NCBI GenBank assembly: GCA_946480655.1 | Contig: CAMLKN010000099.1 | Coordinates: 1 to 7,873, forward strand | DNA from: an uncultured Devosia sp. | Lineage (GTDB): Bacteria; Pseudomonadota; Alphaproteobacteria; Rhizobiales; Devosiaceae | Direction of reading: 5' to 3' | DNA: 7,873 nucleotides | Part shown: positions 7,602-7,873 of the stretch, one piece after another | How the letters are laid out: each line of letters begins with the position of its first letter | Numbering within the stretch: position 1 is the first letter of the stretch | Position numbers and translations under genes: made by a program | Notes under the pieces: generated by a model | Told to the model about the DNA's origin: nothing | Seen by the model: only the letters and a program-made list of their open reading frames with translations | Database searches by the model: none

Positions 7602-7709
7602 TGCGTTTGATGGTTAAGTGCCCTTTCCTAAGGATTGGTCACGAGGGGGGCCGAAAATTGCCGCCCAGACGCCTACAGACCGGCGCTGTCCACAGCTCAA
7701 AATCGGTGC

Positions 7710-7738
7710 TTGTCATATCGCGCATCTCGACCTATGTT
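7710..7738 (+). promoter_or_regulatory. Likely sigma-70-type promoter of the tRNA-His gene
   Basis: TTGTCA (7710-7715, five of six to TTGACA) and TATGTT (7733-7738, four of six to TATAAT) are separated by exactly 17 bases. They are followed by a G+C-rich discriminator CCGCCCGC. Transcription would start near 7745, about 45 bases before the mature tRNA 5' end. A G+C-rich discriminator is usual for growth-rate-controlled stable-RNA promoters, so stringent control is a reasonable inference. Confidence 0.6.
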
Positions 7739-7755
7739 CCGCCCGCTTTCGGAAC

Positions 7756-7770
7756 CCGGCCAACGGCCGG
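7756..7770 (+). other. Hairpin in the 5' leader of the tRNA-His precursor
   Basis: CCGGCC (7756-7761) and GGCCGG (7765-7770) form a perfect 6-bp stem with an AAC loop. It lies between the predicted transcription start and the tRNA, so it would be in the leader that RNase P removes. It has no trailing T run, so it does not look like a terminator. Its role is unknown. Confidence 0.45.
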
Positions 7771-7788
7771 CAAACCGATGCGGGTCCT

Positions 7789-7865
7789 GCCGCCTTAGCT
7801 CAGTTGGTTAGAGCGCTAGATTGTGGATCTAGAGGTCCTCCGTTCAATCCGGAGAGGCGGTACCA
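7789..7865 (+). tRNA. tRNA-His (GTG anticodon), lacking encoded G-1, CCA encoded
   Basis: A full cloverleaf can be drawn. The acceptor 5' strand is GCCGCCT (7789-7795), pairing with AGGCGGT (7855-7861). The D-arm is GCTC/GAGC (7798-7814). The anticodon stem is CTAGA/TCTAG with loop TTGTGGA and anticodon GTG at 7823-7825. The variable loop is 5 bases. The T-arm is CTCCG/CGGAG with loop TTCAATC. The discriminator is A73 (7862), followed by encoded CCA (7863-7865). Most bacterial tRNA-His have G-1 opposite C73. Here position -1 is T (7788), position 73 is A, and the first pair is G1:U72. This is the known unusual histidine tRNA of many Alphaproteobacteria, which is matched by a divergent histidyl-tRNA synthetase. 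Confidence 0.97.
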
Positions 7866-7873
7866 CCCACCCC

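Larger units (their letters stand above)
7468..7788. other. Divergent intergenic region between the pseudokinase gene and tRNA-His
   Basis: These 321 bases separate two divergent genes, and no convincing protein gene was found in them. The right part holds the tRNA promoter and leader hairpin. The left part should hold the promoter of the kinase-like gene. On the minus strand a TATATT box lies at 7547-7552, about 80 bases before ATG 7467, but no good -35 is visible. A 15-base dyad with arms GTGCC and GGCAC lies at 7503-7517, and a 19-base dyad lies at 7583-7601. TTAA-N7-TCAA at 7534-7548 is one base from the CtrA consensus TTAA-N7-TTAA. A G6 run sits at 7645-7650. None of these is proven regulatory. 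Confidence 0.5.

Noticed and set aside
4477..7617. Open frame of 1046 codons on the plus strand, antisense to the kinase-like gene and the 5' end of the binding-protein gene
   Set aside because: Its translation is Arg/His/Gln-rich with no domain. The opposite strand encodes clear PAS, HisKA and signal-peptide features. GC-rich codon use on the real gene removes stops from the antisense frame.
7686..7694. DnaA-box-like CTGTCCACA
   Set aside because: It is a single seven-of-nine match with no companion boxes or AT-rich region.
7538..7798. Small plus-strand open frame in the intergenic region
   Set aside because: It starts at a GTG without a ribosome-binding site, runs over the tRNA promoter and into the tRNA, and has no recognisable content.
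1..7873. CRISPR array, insertion sequence or prophage
   Set aside because: I saw no spaced direct repeats, transposase or phage-like gene. The tRNA 3' end lies too near the edge to judge an attachment site.

Overview
The window looks like a GC-rich alphaproteobacterial chromosome segment, most likely Hyphomicrobiales (Rhizobiales). The strongest taxonomic clue is a tRNA-His that lacks the encoded G-1 and carries G1:U72 and A73, the unusual histidine identity set known from a large group of Alphaproteobacteria. The PdhS/PleC-like sensor protein and the intergenic palindrome with CCTCGGA/TCCGAGG arms fit the same group. A Devosia-like genus is plausible, but that is an impression and not shown.

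Layout, right to left, because every protein gene is on the minus strand. At 7789-7865 a tRNA-His reads on the plus strand from a recognisable promoter at 7710-7738. It diverges from a gene at 4807-7467 for a large cytoplasmic sensor-kinase-like protein with PAS-like domains, a long acidic disordered linker, and HisKA and HATPase-like domains. Then, after 73 bases, comes a peptide-type ABC importer operon: a periplasmic solute-binding protein (3255-4733), a DppB-type permease (2160-3110), a DppC-type permease (1315-2163) and a fused two-domain ATPase (1328 down to the left edge, where it is cut). The two permeases overlap by 4 bases, and the second permease overlaps the ATPase by 14, so translation is probably coupled. 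The binding-protein/permease junction instead holds a 144-base gap with a perfect 26-bp inverted repeat.

The importer would work in the standard way. The binding protein captures a peptide or other small solute in the periplasm, the two permeases form the channel, and the tandem ATPase drives transport. The substrate cannot be read from the sequence.

The most unusual object is the kinase-like protein. Its fold can be followed to the end, but the phospho-accepting His is Arg, the N-box Asn is Ser, and the G1-box glycines are lost, so it is probably a pseudo-histidine kinase. No response regulator lies beside it in the window.
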